A stretch of 64,000 bases of DNA from Neobacillus sp. WH10 (GCF_030123405.1 NZ_CP126110.1:1612001-1676000); one strand, 5' to 3'; shown: positions 43,643 to 52,286, counted from the stretch's first letter. The notes: generated from the sequence alone by a model not told the origin. Numbers and translations: made by a program.

Positions 43643-43708
43643 AGTTGACTAAAGTTAACTTATTTGAATTAAAATAGGTTGACTTTTGGTAACCTAATGT
43701 TGTAAAAT
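43643..43708 (+). promoter_or_regulatory. Promoter with two operator-like palindromes
   Basis: AGTTGACTAAAGTTAACT (43643-43660) and AGGTTGACTTTTGGTAACCT (43676-43695) share a GTTRAC-N4-GTYAAC plan. The second overlaps the -35 TTGACT (43679-43684) of a promoter with -10 TAAAAT (43703-43708), 18-bp spacer. This would suit autoregulation by the HTH protein that follows. Confidence 0.65.
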
Positions 43709-43773
43709 ACAATTAATAAAAGGTACCTGTTTATTAAAATTAATTTATCCAAGATAAGGATGTGAAGATAATT

Positions 43774-44478
43774 ATGTTTGGTGCTGAATATATCTTAAAG
43801 TTATTTAATAGTAATCCAAATCAAATAGCTGAAGATTTCCAAATCAGTAAGCAAAGTGTCTATAAGTGGATTAAAAAGGGGAAAATCCCTTCTGAAAGGG
43901 TAAAACAATTGTCTGAAAAATTTGGAATACCAGAAGAATATTTTTGTAAAAATTTAACCAAATCGGACGAACTGAAAATTCAAGCGATTAAACTTCGAAA
44001 TGAAGATATTGGGCATGATATTGAATTTATTAATGAGGATGGGGAATTAGAGCATACTATATTATTCGAAAATGAACAGATTGCACTCTCACTAATAGAT
44101 AAAAGTGAACACTTAGATTCAATAGAGAAGCTTTATTCGGGAATAAAACAGTTAATTAAACAAGATGATGATAATTTCATGTATGAAGGTGAACCTGAAT
44201 ATAAAAGCAATTTACAAATATTGAATAGTGTTACAGGTATTTTAAAATCAAGTACTTCAGATAAAAAAGATGTTTTGGGAATTCTAATTGGAATTTTTGA
44301 TTTAGATACTATTCGCATGGATAATGATATGCTTTTAGAATTCTTCCCAAAAGAGGAAGTACTTAGGCATATTCCTTACTATAAGAGGGCATTTGCGAAA
44401 GATTTAATTCAATTGCTTTTAGACCATGGAATTATTAAAAACGTAATATTTAAGAACTACCTAGAAGAAAAATCATGA
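43774..44478 (+). CDS. Phage-type HTH regulator
   Basis: 234 residues. N-terminal Cro/CI-like HTH at about residues 8-45 (NPNQIAEDFQISKQSVYKWIKKGKIPSERVKQL) with a long C-terminal region of unknown fold. ATG at 43774 is about eight bases after AAGGATGTG; a GTG at 43762 lies within that site. Two palindromic operators are in its promoter. Probably the element's repressor or copy control. Confidence 0.75.
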   Translation: MFGAEYILKLFNSNPNQIAEDFQISKQSVYKWIKKGKIPSERVKQLSEKFGIPEEYFCKNLTKSDELKIQAIKLRNEDIGHDIEFINEDGELEHTILFENEQIALSLIDKSEHLDSIEKLYSGIKQLIKQDDDNFMYEGEPEYKSNLQILNSVTGILKSSTSDKKDVLGILIGIFDLDTIRMDNDMLLEFFPKEEVLRHIPYYKRAFAKDLIQLLLDHGIIKNVIFKNYLEEKS

Positions 44479-44819
44479 AAACCATCAATTGGTTGAGCGT
44501 GGTTTACATTCATTTATGTTTACGGGATGGAAGTGCTCTGGTCAACACCAACACGGTGTAGAAAAATCCCATACGAGAATGCTTAGGGAACATTCCTATA
44601 TTTGGAAAATGTGGTTTCCCTTTTAATTTCCAGTACATTGGAGATAAAGAAAAAAACATTTATTGAAACTGTTTGTATTTTAAGTCTCAAATATTAAAAC
44701 ATAGAATCGTTATTTGAAAAAAGAATATTATTGTAAATCTAATATGAAAGGGGAGAAAAACATGCCTCAAAATAATACTAATGAGTCTCATATGCATGAA
44801 TGAGCAGAAGGGAAAAATT
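44479..44819. other. Gap between regulator and primase gene
   Basis: Contains a hairpin (GGGAACATT/AATGTGGTTTCCC near 44587-44617, T-rich tail) that probably ends the regulator transcript. It also has an ACACCAACACGGTGTAG stretch resembling ACACCAATACTGTGAAA at 43471. A 13-codon frame, ATG at 44762, is too short to support. Confidence 0.45.
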
Positions 44820-44879
44820 ATGAATAAATTTGAAGAACTGACTAAACTGTCCATGTTTAGCGGAGGAGAGTTTGGATGA
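44820..44879 (+). CDS. 19-residue leader peptide coupled to the primase gene
   Basis: ATG at 44820 with AGAAGGGA upstream reads MNKFEELTKLSMFSGGEFG, and its TGA stop overlaps the next ATG (ATGA at 44876). The overlap suggests that translation of the leader delivers ribosomes to the replication gene. It also contains the AGCGGAGGAG ribosome-binding site of that gene. Confidence 0.5.
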   Translation: MNKFEELTKLSMFSGGEFG

Positions 44880-46747
44880 AGGTAATACTTGATACAGTTG
44901 AGTATTCATCCAAGCCTAACGGAAGAGAAATCGGTTTGATTAATAACCGCATAATCCGATGCAATTCTGTTGAGATTGATGCAGCTAAGCTGGCAGAAGA
45001 GGTTACAAAAGGAATAACATTCATTCCTGCAACCTTTAAATCAATAGGCGGCAGCATCAAAAGGTCAAAGGTGAATTGGGAATCTCAACAAGTTATAGCT
45101 TTAGATTTTGATGAAGGGCTGACGTTGGACGGGGCAATCAATAATGTATTCTTTAAACAACATGCTGCGTTCCTCTACACAACGTTTAGACATAAGGAGA
45201 GTCATCATAAATTTCGAGTAGTTTTTGTATTGGACAAGCCTCTAACTCATTATAAAGATTTTGAAGTTATAATAGATAATTTGCTAAAACGATATCCACA
45301 AGCAGACCGAGCATGTAGAGATGGTAGCCGACTGTTCTTTGGTGGTAAAGAAGCTATTCCATTTGACTTCAATAATCGGTTAAAGGTATCCAGCTTCGCT
45401 GGCTTAAAAAGAACCCCTTTGCAGGACATAAAGGGTAATCTGGATATGTCCGTCACAAGGGTTCACACGAATCCTGAAGCTTCCCATAGCAACATATATG
45501 CTAATAATGTTGAGTTGATAAGTAATAGAAACATTAAGAAGCTTCAAGAACTGCTTCAAATAGAACCAGTAACATTATCAAATAATGAGGTACTTGATTA
45601 TCTTAAGAAACAAGACTTAAGAGCCTTCTTGGGGATTAGAACGGAAGGAAATTTCATTAATATCTTTCATGACGAAGATAATCCTAGTACTTCAATCTAT
45701 CAATCTCATAGAAACAATGGTCATTGGCTTTATAAGTGCCATTCATTAAGTAATCCATTCACTGGAACAATCCTCCATGTGGTACAGAGGCTATTAGAAT
45801 GTTCCGTTGTAGAGTCAAAGAAATTCTTGATGGAACTTTACAAGGTAGAGATATTTGAGAGTGAAGCAGTCAAAGAATTTAAGGCATCTATAGATATTTA
45901 TAAAGAGTTATTGAGGTCTGATGAACTAGAAGAAATTCATCCACATTTCTACAAGGTATTCAATAGGTATGGACATTTGCAAGACTTATATATGTTGTTA
46001 GACCTAACAAAAGAGTACATTACTAATGATTCAGACCCAAGAATTGTGTTCTATCACAGCATAAGAACTTTAGCAGAACAATTTGGTAGGAGTCCAAGTG
46101 CTACAGGAACAAGAATGAATTTCCTCACACTCTTTCGGGTCACTAGGAAGCTAGATGAATTGGAAATCCCTGAGTCATTGCTGTTAACTCAGAAAAAGCA
46201 TAAAAGAGCGAATCATTTTCAGTATAGAAGTAGTACCTATGAGTTGCCTATGTACACTTATGAGTTCTTCTGTCAAATCGATGAAATGTGTAGGGTTTGG
46301 TTAGAAAAAGGTTGTACAGGTAGGACTATATCATATGAAGGAATTATGAGAACTTTTGGAAGGGAAGAAGCAGACAGAGTCTTCCCGCAGGATATAGGAC
46401 AGGAAATTGAGAAGATGAATGAGGAAATAGTGTCGAGTATACAGTTTAATACACTTAAATTAGTGCAAAGTAAAGGGTGGACAACTGAGAAAGAAGTATT
46501 AGATACGGTGAAGTTATACTTCAAGGGGCAGCAAGAATTCAAAAATAAACAGTTCAAACGTTGCATTGCTGAAATGGTGGATGCTTATGACTTGGAGATA
46601 ATCCCATCTAATAAAAAGTTAAAAGAAGAGATGGGCATAACAGAAGAATATTTGAGTAAGTCAAGCTTCCCAAAAATAATCAGAAAAAAACTTGTAAAGG
46701 GTTGCCGCCCGATACAAGTCCAAGAAAATATAAAACTAATTAGTTAA
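44876..46747 (+). CDS. AEP-type primase/replication protein
   Basis: 623 residues. The N-terminal region has the archaeo-eukaryotic primase plan: VIALDFDEGLT with Asp77 and Asp79, then RHKESHHKFRVVFVLDKPL, then DGSRLFFGGK. A middle part with HDEDNPSTSIYQ and WLYKCHSLSN resembles the zinc/CHC-type primase segment. The C-terminal 200 residues are helical, perhaps DNA-binding. Such proteins replicate plasmids, phages and integrative elements, so the island may replicate after excision. Assigned from motifs only. Confidence 0.7.
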   Translation: MKVILDTVEYSSKPNGREIGLINNRIIRCNSVEIDAAKLAEEVTKGITFIPATFKSIGGSIKRSKVNWESQQVIALDFDEGLTLDGAINNVFFKQHAAFLYTTFRHKESHHKFRVVFVLDKPLTHYKDFEVIIDNLLKRYPQADRACRDGSRLFFGGKEAIPFDFNNRLKVSSFAGLKRTPLQDIKGNLDMSVTRVHTNPEASHSNIYANNVELISNRNIKKLQELLQIEPVTLSNNEVLDYLKKQDLRAFLGIRTEGNFINIFHDEDNPSTSIYQSHRNNGHWLYKCHSLSNPFTGTILHVVQRLLECSVVESKKFLMELYKVEIFESEAVKEFKASIDIYKELLRSDELEEIHPHFYKVFNRYGHLQDLYMLLDLTKEYITNDSDPRIVFYHSIRTLAEQFGRSPSATGTRMNFLTLFRVTRKLDELEIPESLLLTQKKHKRANHFQYRSSTYELPMYTYEFFCQIDEMCRVWLEKGCTGRTISYEGIMRTFGREEADRVFPQDIGQEIEKMNEEIVSSIQFNTLKLVQSKGWTTEKEVLDTVKLYFKGQQEFKNKQFKRCIAEMVDAYDLEIIPSNKKLKEEMGITEEYLSKSSFPKIIRKKLVKGCRPIQVQENIKLIS

Positions 46748-46774
46748 TGACATTATATAGTATAAACAGGTCAA

Positions 46775-46796
46775 AGTCATCCCTTTATAATGATGA
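46775..46796. repeat. Hairpin after the primase gene
   Basis: GTCATC and GATGAC flank CCTTTATAAT in the 95-bp gap before the antirepressor gene; may be an operator or weak terminator. Confidence 0.4.
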
Positions 46797-46842
46797 CCCT
46801 ACGATAAAGTATCATATAAAAAGAAAGAGGTAATTTAAATTG

Positions 46843-47601
46843 ATGAAAAATTTAGAAATATTTGATAATAGAGAATTTGGTAAATTAGGAATTTTAGATG
46901 TTAATGGTAAGTTAATGTTCCCTGCGAAAAGATGTGCCGAGTTGTTAGGATATAAAGATGTTAATAAAGCAGTAAAACAACATTGTAAAGAAGAGGGGTG
47001 GGCGTTTCACCCAGTCCCTACTAATGGTGGAAATCAAAATATGAAATTTATTACAGAGGGAAATCTCTATCGTCTTATTATTAAATCAAAATTACCACAA
47101 GCAGAACAGTTTGAAAGGTGGGTGTTTGAAGAAGTTATTCCTCAAATAAGACAAACAGGTGGCTATATTCCTGTAAAAGAAGAAGAATCTGAAGAAGAAA
47201 TATTGGCTAAAGCATCATTAGTTGTTCAAAAGACGTTGGATAAAAAAGACGAAATTATCAAATTACAACAGAAAAAAATCAAAGAGCAGGAGGTTATTGT
47301 TCAATCATACAACAGAATGATTGCATCTGATGGACTATTCAGTATGAAAGAAGTTGCTCAGTTACTAGACTTTGAGATTGGTAGAAATAAATTATTTGCA
47401 TTTCTAAGAGAAAAGAATGTCTTAGATAATCACAACTTGCCATATGAAGAACATCGAAAAACAGGGAGATTTAAGGTTAAATTGTTTGAAATAGATGGAA
47501 TAACGGTTACTACAACATTGGTTACATTAAAAGGTATCGATTATATCAATAAATTGATAATGAAAAATGGAATGTACACCCCTTGTAAGGAAGTTAGCTA
47601 A
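46843..47601 (+). CDS. Phage antirepressor (Bro-N and KilA-C domains)
   Basis: 252 residues. The Bro-N domain spans about residues 1-105 (LMFPAKRCAELLGYKDVNKA, then FITEGNLYRLIIKSKLPQAE and FERWVFEEVIPQIRQTGGY). After a coiled-coil linker comes a KilA-C/ANT domain (GLFSMKEVAQLLDFEIGRNK). Antirepressors release phage or element genes from repression. Start is ATG at 46843 after AAGAGG; TTG at 46840 is an alternative. Terminator at 47,621. Confidence 0.88.
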   Translation: MKNLEIFDNREFGKLGILDVNGKLMFPAKRCAELLGYKDVNKAVKQHCKEEGWAFHPVPTNGGNQNMKFITEGNLYRLIIKSKLPQAEQFERWVFEEVIPQIRQTGGYIPVKEEESEEEILAKASLVVQKTLDKKDEIIKLQQKKIKEQEVIVQSYNRMIASDGLFSMKEVAQLLDFEIGRNKLFAFLREKNVLDNHNLPYEEHRKTGRFKVKLFEIDGITVTTTLVTLKGIDYINKLIMKNGMYTPCKEVS

Positions 47602-47620
47602 AGGAAGTATCAGAAGAATA

Positions 47621-47655
47621 AGGAGAGTTTCTCAATTGAGGCTCTCCTTTTTTGT
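47621..47655 (+). terminator. Terminator of antirepressor gene
   Basis: AGGAGAG and CTCTCCT enclose CTCAATTGAG, a second palindrome, followed by TTTTTT. A related hairpin, GGGGGAG...CTCTCC with T tail, lies at about 48,738-48,770. Confidence 0.85.
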
Positions 47656-47796
47656 TTATTGGAGAGGAGGAATGGACATAGAGTCGAACAATACATCGTG
47701 ACTCAACTGTTAATAAAACTCGTCTTTTATTGTTATATAGCTTTCTGCTAAAAGTGTTTTTATTATTACTAGATATTGTCTTATCTAGTCTAGTAA

Positions 47797-47822
47797 AAAA
47801 CTACCCAAACGGGGTAGCACGG
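47797..47822 (-). terminator. Terminator of the membrane-anchored protein gene
   Basis: CTACCC and GGGGTAG around AAAC; on the minus strand it is followed by TTTTTTAC. Confidence 0.75.
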
Positions 47823-47835
47823 CTTTAACTTGAAT

Positions 47836-48495
47836 TTAAGAGTTAGTACTTATGTCTGTTTCTTCTGTTAGACCTACCCATTGTTGACCAAGGCTCATTC
47901 TAAAATCAGAACTATCCCCCATAACTTCAAATACTGGGTGTCGATATTCTAAAAAATTGGTATCCTTGTTAATAAATTTTTCCTCATTAGATGTAAGTGA
48001 ATTAGCCTGTAACTTCACAAAAGGAAGTAAGTCCATGTACATTACTTCAATTTCAACTTTATCATTTGGTGGGAGATAATCAAAATTAGAAGTTCTATGA
48101 ACTGTTTTGTATTCTACCAACTTTTTACTATCTATGTCGATAAGCTTACTTTCTTTTTCTAATTTAACATCGTGTTTATATAAAATAATAGTATACTTAA
48201 ATTCAATATTTGTCGCAGGGGATTTACCGTTATTCACCAAATTTATCATCAATTTCTTATTTGCTGAATCCGAAACAAAACCTATTTCTCTAAACTCACA
48301 ACTTAAGCCAATATCGTTGTTTACTTCTTTATCGTATGAACTCCCTGAGTCTATGGCTTCTCCCTTCACAAAAAGTTTCGGTCCTAGTTCCCCCTTTACC
48401 ATTTTACCTGTATAGAAAGTATAACGAGCAGTAACCAAGGCTGTTACTAGAGATGCAATAGCTGCTAAAGCTGTCCAAAATGTAGCATCAAACAT
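47836..48495 (-). CDS. Membrane-anchored protein of unknown function
   Basis: 219 residues from ATG at 48495, nine bases after GGGAGG. One N-terminal membrane helix (FWTALAAIASLVTALVTARY) is followed by a soluble, beta-rich cytoplasmic or external domain with no recognised motif. It is the only sizeable minus-strand gene in this part of the island and carries its own terminator, so it may be an independent cargo gene. In a defence-rich setting a membrane effector is possible but unsupported. Confidence 0.65.
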   Translation of the reverse strand: MFDATFWTALAAIASLVTALVTARYTFYTGKMVKGELGPKLFVKGEAIDSGSSYDKEVNNDIGLSCEFREIGFVSDSANKKLMINLVNNGKSPATNIEFKYTIILYKHDVKLEKESKLIDIDSKKLVEYKTVHRTSNFDYLPPNDKVEIEVMYMDLLPFVKLQANSLTSNEEKFINKDTNFLEYRHPVFEVMGDSSDFRMSLGQQWVGLTEETDISTNS

Positions 48496-48995
48496 ATTAA
48501 TAATTCCTCCCATTCTTGAACTAATCTTTAAGATTACATGTTTAAGTGATTTTACCATGTTTTTAATAACAACTGTTGTAAATAGTATAAATATAGTTCA
48601 ATTATGAGAGCAACCACAAAATTAATAATGCAACGGTGTATTAGAGGTAAGAATGCCTAAATTAACCCAAAACAATAAAAGAAAGTTTAATGTTGAATTC
48701 CATTAAAGGTGATTTGATTATTACCTGTAATGTAACAGGGGGAGTCTTTAACTTGAGTCTCTCCTTTTTCATTTTTTGGAATTAATTGAACATGGGGAAG
48801 GAACTCATAGAATAGCAGCACAATGATTAATAGAACTGTGATTTTATCAATAAACTTGATTTTCTATTCAAAATAATAGGCTATCTTTTAATCTAACAGT
48901 TAAATGATGTAAGATAACAAGTATAGAGTAAAAAGAGAGGCAGAAGAAAATTTGGAGGAAGGAAAATTGAGAAATATTGTATGGTTAAATAAGAT
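48496..48995. other. Gap between membrane protein gene and retron locus
   Basis: No gene with support. There is a terminator-like hairpin at about 48,738-48,770. GGAGGAAGGA at 48,954 precedes a 10-codon TTG frame that overlaps the next small frame (ATATGA). The promoter for the retron locus should lie here; no clear -35/-10 pair was found. Confidence 0.4.
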
Positions 48996-49127
48996 ATGAA
49001 CGAGAAGGAACTAATCTTGATTTTAAAAGAGACCAATATCATAAAGAAAAATACCTTTAAAGTAATGGATTTGGATGTTTTTGTTAGAGGGAGTGAATAC
49101 CATAAGTATTTTAAGTATAAGATTTAA
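48996..49127 (+). CDS. Possible 43-residue peptide overlapping the OLD gene start
   Basis: ATG at 48996; reads MNEKELILILKETNIIKKNT and ends EYHKYFKYKI. It overlaps the first 53 bases of the OLD-family gene in another frame, and its ATG overlaps the stop of a tiny upstream frame. It could be a coupled leader or chance. No family seen. Confidence 0.25.
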   Translation: MNEKELILILKETNIIKKNTFKVMDLDVFVRGSEYHKYFKYKI

Positions 49128-51036
49128 AAACGTAAAGAGTTTAGGTAATACTTATATTGATTTAAGAAATATAAATATTTTAATTGGGAGAAATGGCGTA
49201 GGAAAAACGAATATTCAAAAATATCTATACTATTTTTATGAGAATCTAATAGAAAATAAGTTAGACACAGATATATTTGACAAGGAAAATCCTTACAATA
49301 ATTATGCAGAAATAAGTATAAAGTTTGATTTGAAAGACTTTTTAGAAATCGGTAAGAGTCAGCCAGAAAATGAGTTTTTTGATAAGATTAGAAAACTTCA
49401 AGAAAGAGATTCCACTTTGAACTTAACCTTTAAACAGTATAAAAATAATACTGTATCTTGGAGTCATGATTACCAAGAAAGAAAGTTAATAAAGTATTTA
49501 TTTCCTATTTATTATTTAGATGTAAGAAATATTGATTTATACGATTGGGATAATGTCTGGAATATAATTGGTGATTTAGGTCAAAGAAGGAGTGAAAAAG
49601 AGGGAGAATTCTCAAAGGAATTAGAAAAAATTTTAAAGGATATCTATGGAGTAAAGTATTTTGAATATCTTGTTGAATTGAAATCTGAAATTGAGGGGTT
49701 AGAATATAATGTACAGCCTTTTAATAACAGTGATAAATTCAAACAAATTTACAAGTTAAATTTTGGAGGGGAGAAATTTAAATTTAAGAAAAATAATCTA
49801 GATTTTTACTCTAAAGGTTATAATTCTTATAATTATTTAAGGATATTCTATACAATTTTAGATAAACTGCATAAAAGTAAGGTGAAAAATCCTATTGTCA
49901 TTATAGATGAACCAGAAATCGGATTGCACCCAACTTTAATTGATGACCTTTATAAGTTTATATATTCACAAAATGAACTAATACAAACTATAATTGCTAC
50001 ACATTCACCAAGGATTGTTAAAAATGCATTGGTATTTGGTGGTGTGAATATATTCCAGATATATGAGAGAAAACTCAAAACTAATGTTAAAAAAATTAAA
50101 AACCTAGAAAATAAAAAAAGTGATAAAGTTATTAGTGATAAAGAAGCTAGTTATTTTTTTTCAAATGGAATATTATTTGTCGAAGGTGTTACTGAATATG
50201 AGATATTTAATAACCCTACTTTAAAGGAATTTTATCCAGTATTATCTGAGATTGAAATCTTTACATATAATTCTAATAATATATCTTTAGATGTTTCTCA
50301 CCCATTCCAACGTAATTTAGATATTCCATATCTACTTTTGCTAGATATGGATAAAATAGTGAAATATGATAATGAAACGAAAAAATTTTCTATATCTGGA
50401 GATAACTATAACCCGTTAAAAAACCAAGAAATAATAAGACATGAAAAATATGGATATGGAATAAGAAGAAAATTGTTAAATTGGAGGAAAAGGATTGTAG
50501 GTATTTCAAAGAAAGCTGAATTTAATTATAACGTAGACTATTTAATATTTGGAGACGAACTATTTTATACTTTCCGAAGACTTATAAAAGCTTATTGTAA
50601 ATATTATAATGTCTATCCCGTTCATACAACAATTGAAGGTACCATAGTAAATAAGTCAAGCTATGAATATTTCTATGATTGGTTAATGGATGCTAACACA
50701 AGGTATTCTGATAAGGATAATTTAGAAATTGCGTATAATAAAAATGAAAATGTATCATATAAATTAAATATTTTAAAGACAGTAATTGAAGGAAACCTAG
50801 AACCGCTATTTAAATTAAGTGAAAATAATATGTCAAAATGTACTATCTCGGAAATAAAAGAAGGATATGAGATTGCTTATAAGTTAAAAAAGTTAAAAAA
50901 AGGGTCAGGGTGGATTTCAGAGTTTTTCAATTATATTTTTGATAGATTTGAAGCAGAAAATCAAAAATCAAAATTTAATAGTCTTTTTCCAGAATTAGCT
51001 GATATAATAAAAAAGTTAGAAGTAATAATGAAGTAA
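49075..51036 (+). CDS. OLD-family ATPase-TOPRIM nuclease, candidate retron effector
   Basis: 653 residues. ABC/SMC-type ATPase: Walker A IGRNGVGKT (38-45) and Walker B IVIIDEPEIGLHP (Asp278-Glu279), followed by ATHSP. A C-terminal TOPRIM domain has FVEGVTEYE with Glu370 and LLLLDMDK with Asp424 and Asp426, the metal-binding set of OLD nucleases. OLD proteins serve as effectors in several anti-phage systems, including some retrons. The start is uncertain: ATG at 49075 has no good ribosome-binding site, and GTG at 49093 follows AGAGGGA too closely. The 3' end forms the first arm of the retron inverted repeat. Confidence 0.88.
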   Translation: MFLLEGVNTISILSIRFKNVKSLGNTYIDLRNINILIGRNGVGKTNIQKYLYYFYENLIENKLDTDIFDKENPYNNYAEISIKFDLKDFLEIGKSQPENEFFDKIRKLQERDSTLNLTFKQYKNNTVSWSHDYQERKLIKYLFPIYYLDVRNIDLYDWDNVWNIIGDLGQRRSEKEGEFSKELEKILKDIYGVKYFEYLVELKSEIEGLEYNVQPFNNSDKFKQIYKLNFGGEKFKFKKNNLDFYSKGYNSYNYLRIFYTILDKLHKSKVKNPIVIIDEPEIGLHPTLIDDLYKFIYSQNELIQTIIATHSPRIVKNALVFGGVNIFQIYERKLKTNVKKIKNLENKKSDKVISDKEASYFFSNGILFVEGVTEYEIFNNPTLKEFYPVLSEIEIFTYNSNNISLDVSHPFQRNLDIPYLLLLDMDKIVKYDNETKKFSISGDNYNPLKNQEIIRHEKYGYGIRRKLLNWRKRIVGISKKAEFNYNVDYLIFGDELFYTFRRLIKAYCKYYNVYPVHTTIEGTIVNKSSYEYFYDWLMDANTRYSDKDNLEIAYNKNENVSYKLNILKTVIEGNLEPLFKLSENNMSKCTISEIKEGYEIAYKLKKLKKGSGWISEFFNYIFDRFEAENQKSKFNSLFPELADIIKKLEVIMK

Positions 51037-51215
51037 GTAGTAAAGAAGTTATAATTACATATAATTTCTCCTTGTTGCATTCGTCTAGAGCCTGACAAAC
51101 TTTAGATGATAATATAAAAGCCAAGGGATTAAAGTTGCTTTTTGCTGCAGCGTATTCTCGCTGTCACTTTGCTGCAGCTGCATCGCTTTCAGGAAGTACT
51201 TACTTCATTATTATT
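51021..51215 (+). ncRNA. Candidate retron msr-msd RNA
   Basis: Bounded by a perfect 17-bp inverted repeat: a1 TAATAATGAAGTAAGTA (51023-51039) and a2 TACTTACTTCATTATTA (51197-51213), extendable by two weak pairs. G51040, right after a1, is where a retron branching guanosine is expected. Inside are two msr-like stem-loops: GAAGTTATA/TATAATTTC (51045-51068) and TCGTCTAGAG/CTTTAGATGA (51081-51109). A GC-richer msd-like part follows with CAGCG-TATTCT-CGCTG (51148-51163), paired GCTGCAGC at 51144 and 51171, and the palindrome TGCAGCTGCA. The reverse transcriptase follows. The msd limits are not resolved. Confidence 0.72.
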
Positions 51216-51280
51216 AAGGGGGAGATTCTATCAAAACACCTGTTTATAGCAAGGATTATTTCCAAGGGAAAATATTGGGA

Positions 51281-52264
51281 ATGGATATTTTTGATGAGGT
51301 TCCCTCGATAGAAGATATCAATAAATACTATGATACATTTAATATTCAAGTTAACAAAAAGCAAAGAACAATTAATGCAGTAAAGCAAGGTAGTTTGTTA
51401 CGTAAATTACAAGAAAAGCTTCTGGAAAATTTTTTAGAGAATATACCATTGTCAGACTGCGTTTGTGGGTTTGTAAAAAGGAAAAACTACTTGGATTTCC
51501 TAATCCCCCATTGTGAAAAAAAATATTTCTTAAGAATTGATATAAAAGACTTTTTTAACTCGTTGAAAGATAATTTAGTTCGGGATACTTTGTCAGAATA
51601 TATTGATATTAAAATTCCTGACGAAAAGGAAAATGTTATTGATGAAATTATTACCATAACTACACTAAATGGTAGTCTCCCTCAAGGTGCGATTACTTCT
51701 CCACAACTATCAAATATACTCATGAGAAGAATAGACATTAGAATTAGAAAGTATTGTGAAAAGTTTAAAGTAGAATATACAAGATATGCTGATGATATGT
51801 TGTTTTCTTCGGATAATCCTGAGATAACTAAGTCCTTTTTTATAGGTAAATTAAAAGAAATATTGAAGGATATAAATTTAAAAATAAATTCAAAAAAGGT
51901 AATTAAAACTAAAGACAAGATTATCTTGAATGGATATGTTGTATCAAATAATATCTCATTAACAAGAAAAAAACTGAAAAAATTGAATACACTTCTTTAT
52001 GCTTTTGAATATAGTGGCTCAATTAAAAAGTATCCTCAAACATTCTCAGAGTATATTAAGAGGTTAAAAACAGTTAATTCTAGCCTTATAGATTTGTCCG
52101 AGGGTGATGAACGGTCTAAGGTTCAAATAATAAATTACCTTGCTGGATACAGAGCCTTTCTATTGTCTTTTAATGCATTATCAATGAAAGATTATACCTG
52201 TGATTTTTCTAATAGAATAAAAAGAACAGAAATAATTTTGGAAAAACTATCAGATATCAAATAA
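51281..52264 (+). CDS. Retron-type reverse transcriptase
   Basis: 327 residues from ATG at 51281, typical of compact bacterial RTs. The fold motifs are YFLRIDIKDFFNSL (first catalytic Asp), GSLPQGAITSPQLSNILM and YTRYADDML (YADD, 169-172), then KTKDKIILNGYVVSNN. Two retron signatures are altered: NAxxH appears as DFLIPH and VTG as LNG. There is no maturase, integrase or group II intron domain. A strong AAGGGGGAG site at 51216-51224 points to an earlier start, but the frame there offers only ATC at 51230; AAGGGA supports TTG 51275 or ATG 51281. It is in the same direction as the OLD gene and the ncRNA. Confidence 0.88.
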   Translation: MDIFDEVPSIEDINKYYDTFNIQVNKKQRTINAVKQGSLLRKLQEKLLENFLENIPLSDCVCGFVKRKNYLDFLIPHCEKKYFLRIDIKDFFNSLKDNLVRDTLSEYIDIKIPDEKENVIDEIITITTLNGSLPQGAITSPQLSNILMRRIDIRIRKYCEKFKVEYTRYADDMLFSSDNPEITKSFFIGKLKEILKDINLKINSKKVIKTKDKIILNGYVVSNNISLTRKKLKKLNTLLYAFEYSGSIKKYPQTFSEYIKRLKTVNSSLIDLSEGDERSKVQIINYLAGYRAFLLSFNALSMKDYTCDFSNRIKRTEIILEKLSDIK

Positions 52265-52286
52265 CAATTAGTGGATTTTTTACAAA

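Noticed and set aside
51275..52264. Group II intron or DGR reverse transcriptase
   Set aside because: No maturase or HNH domain, no intron-like boundaries, and no template/variable repeat pair; the flanking inverted repeat fits a retron better.
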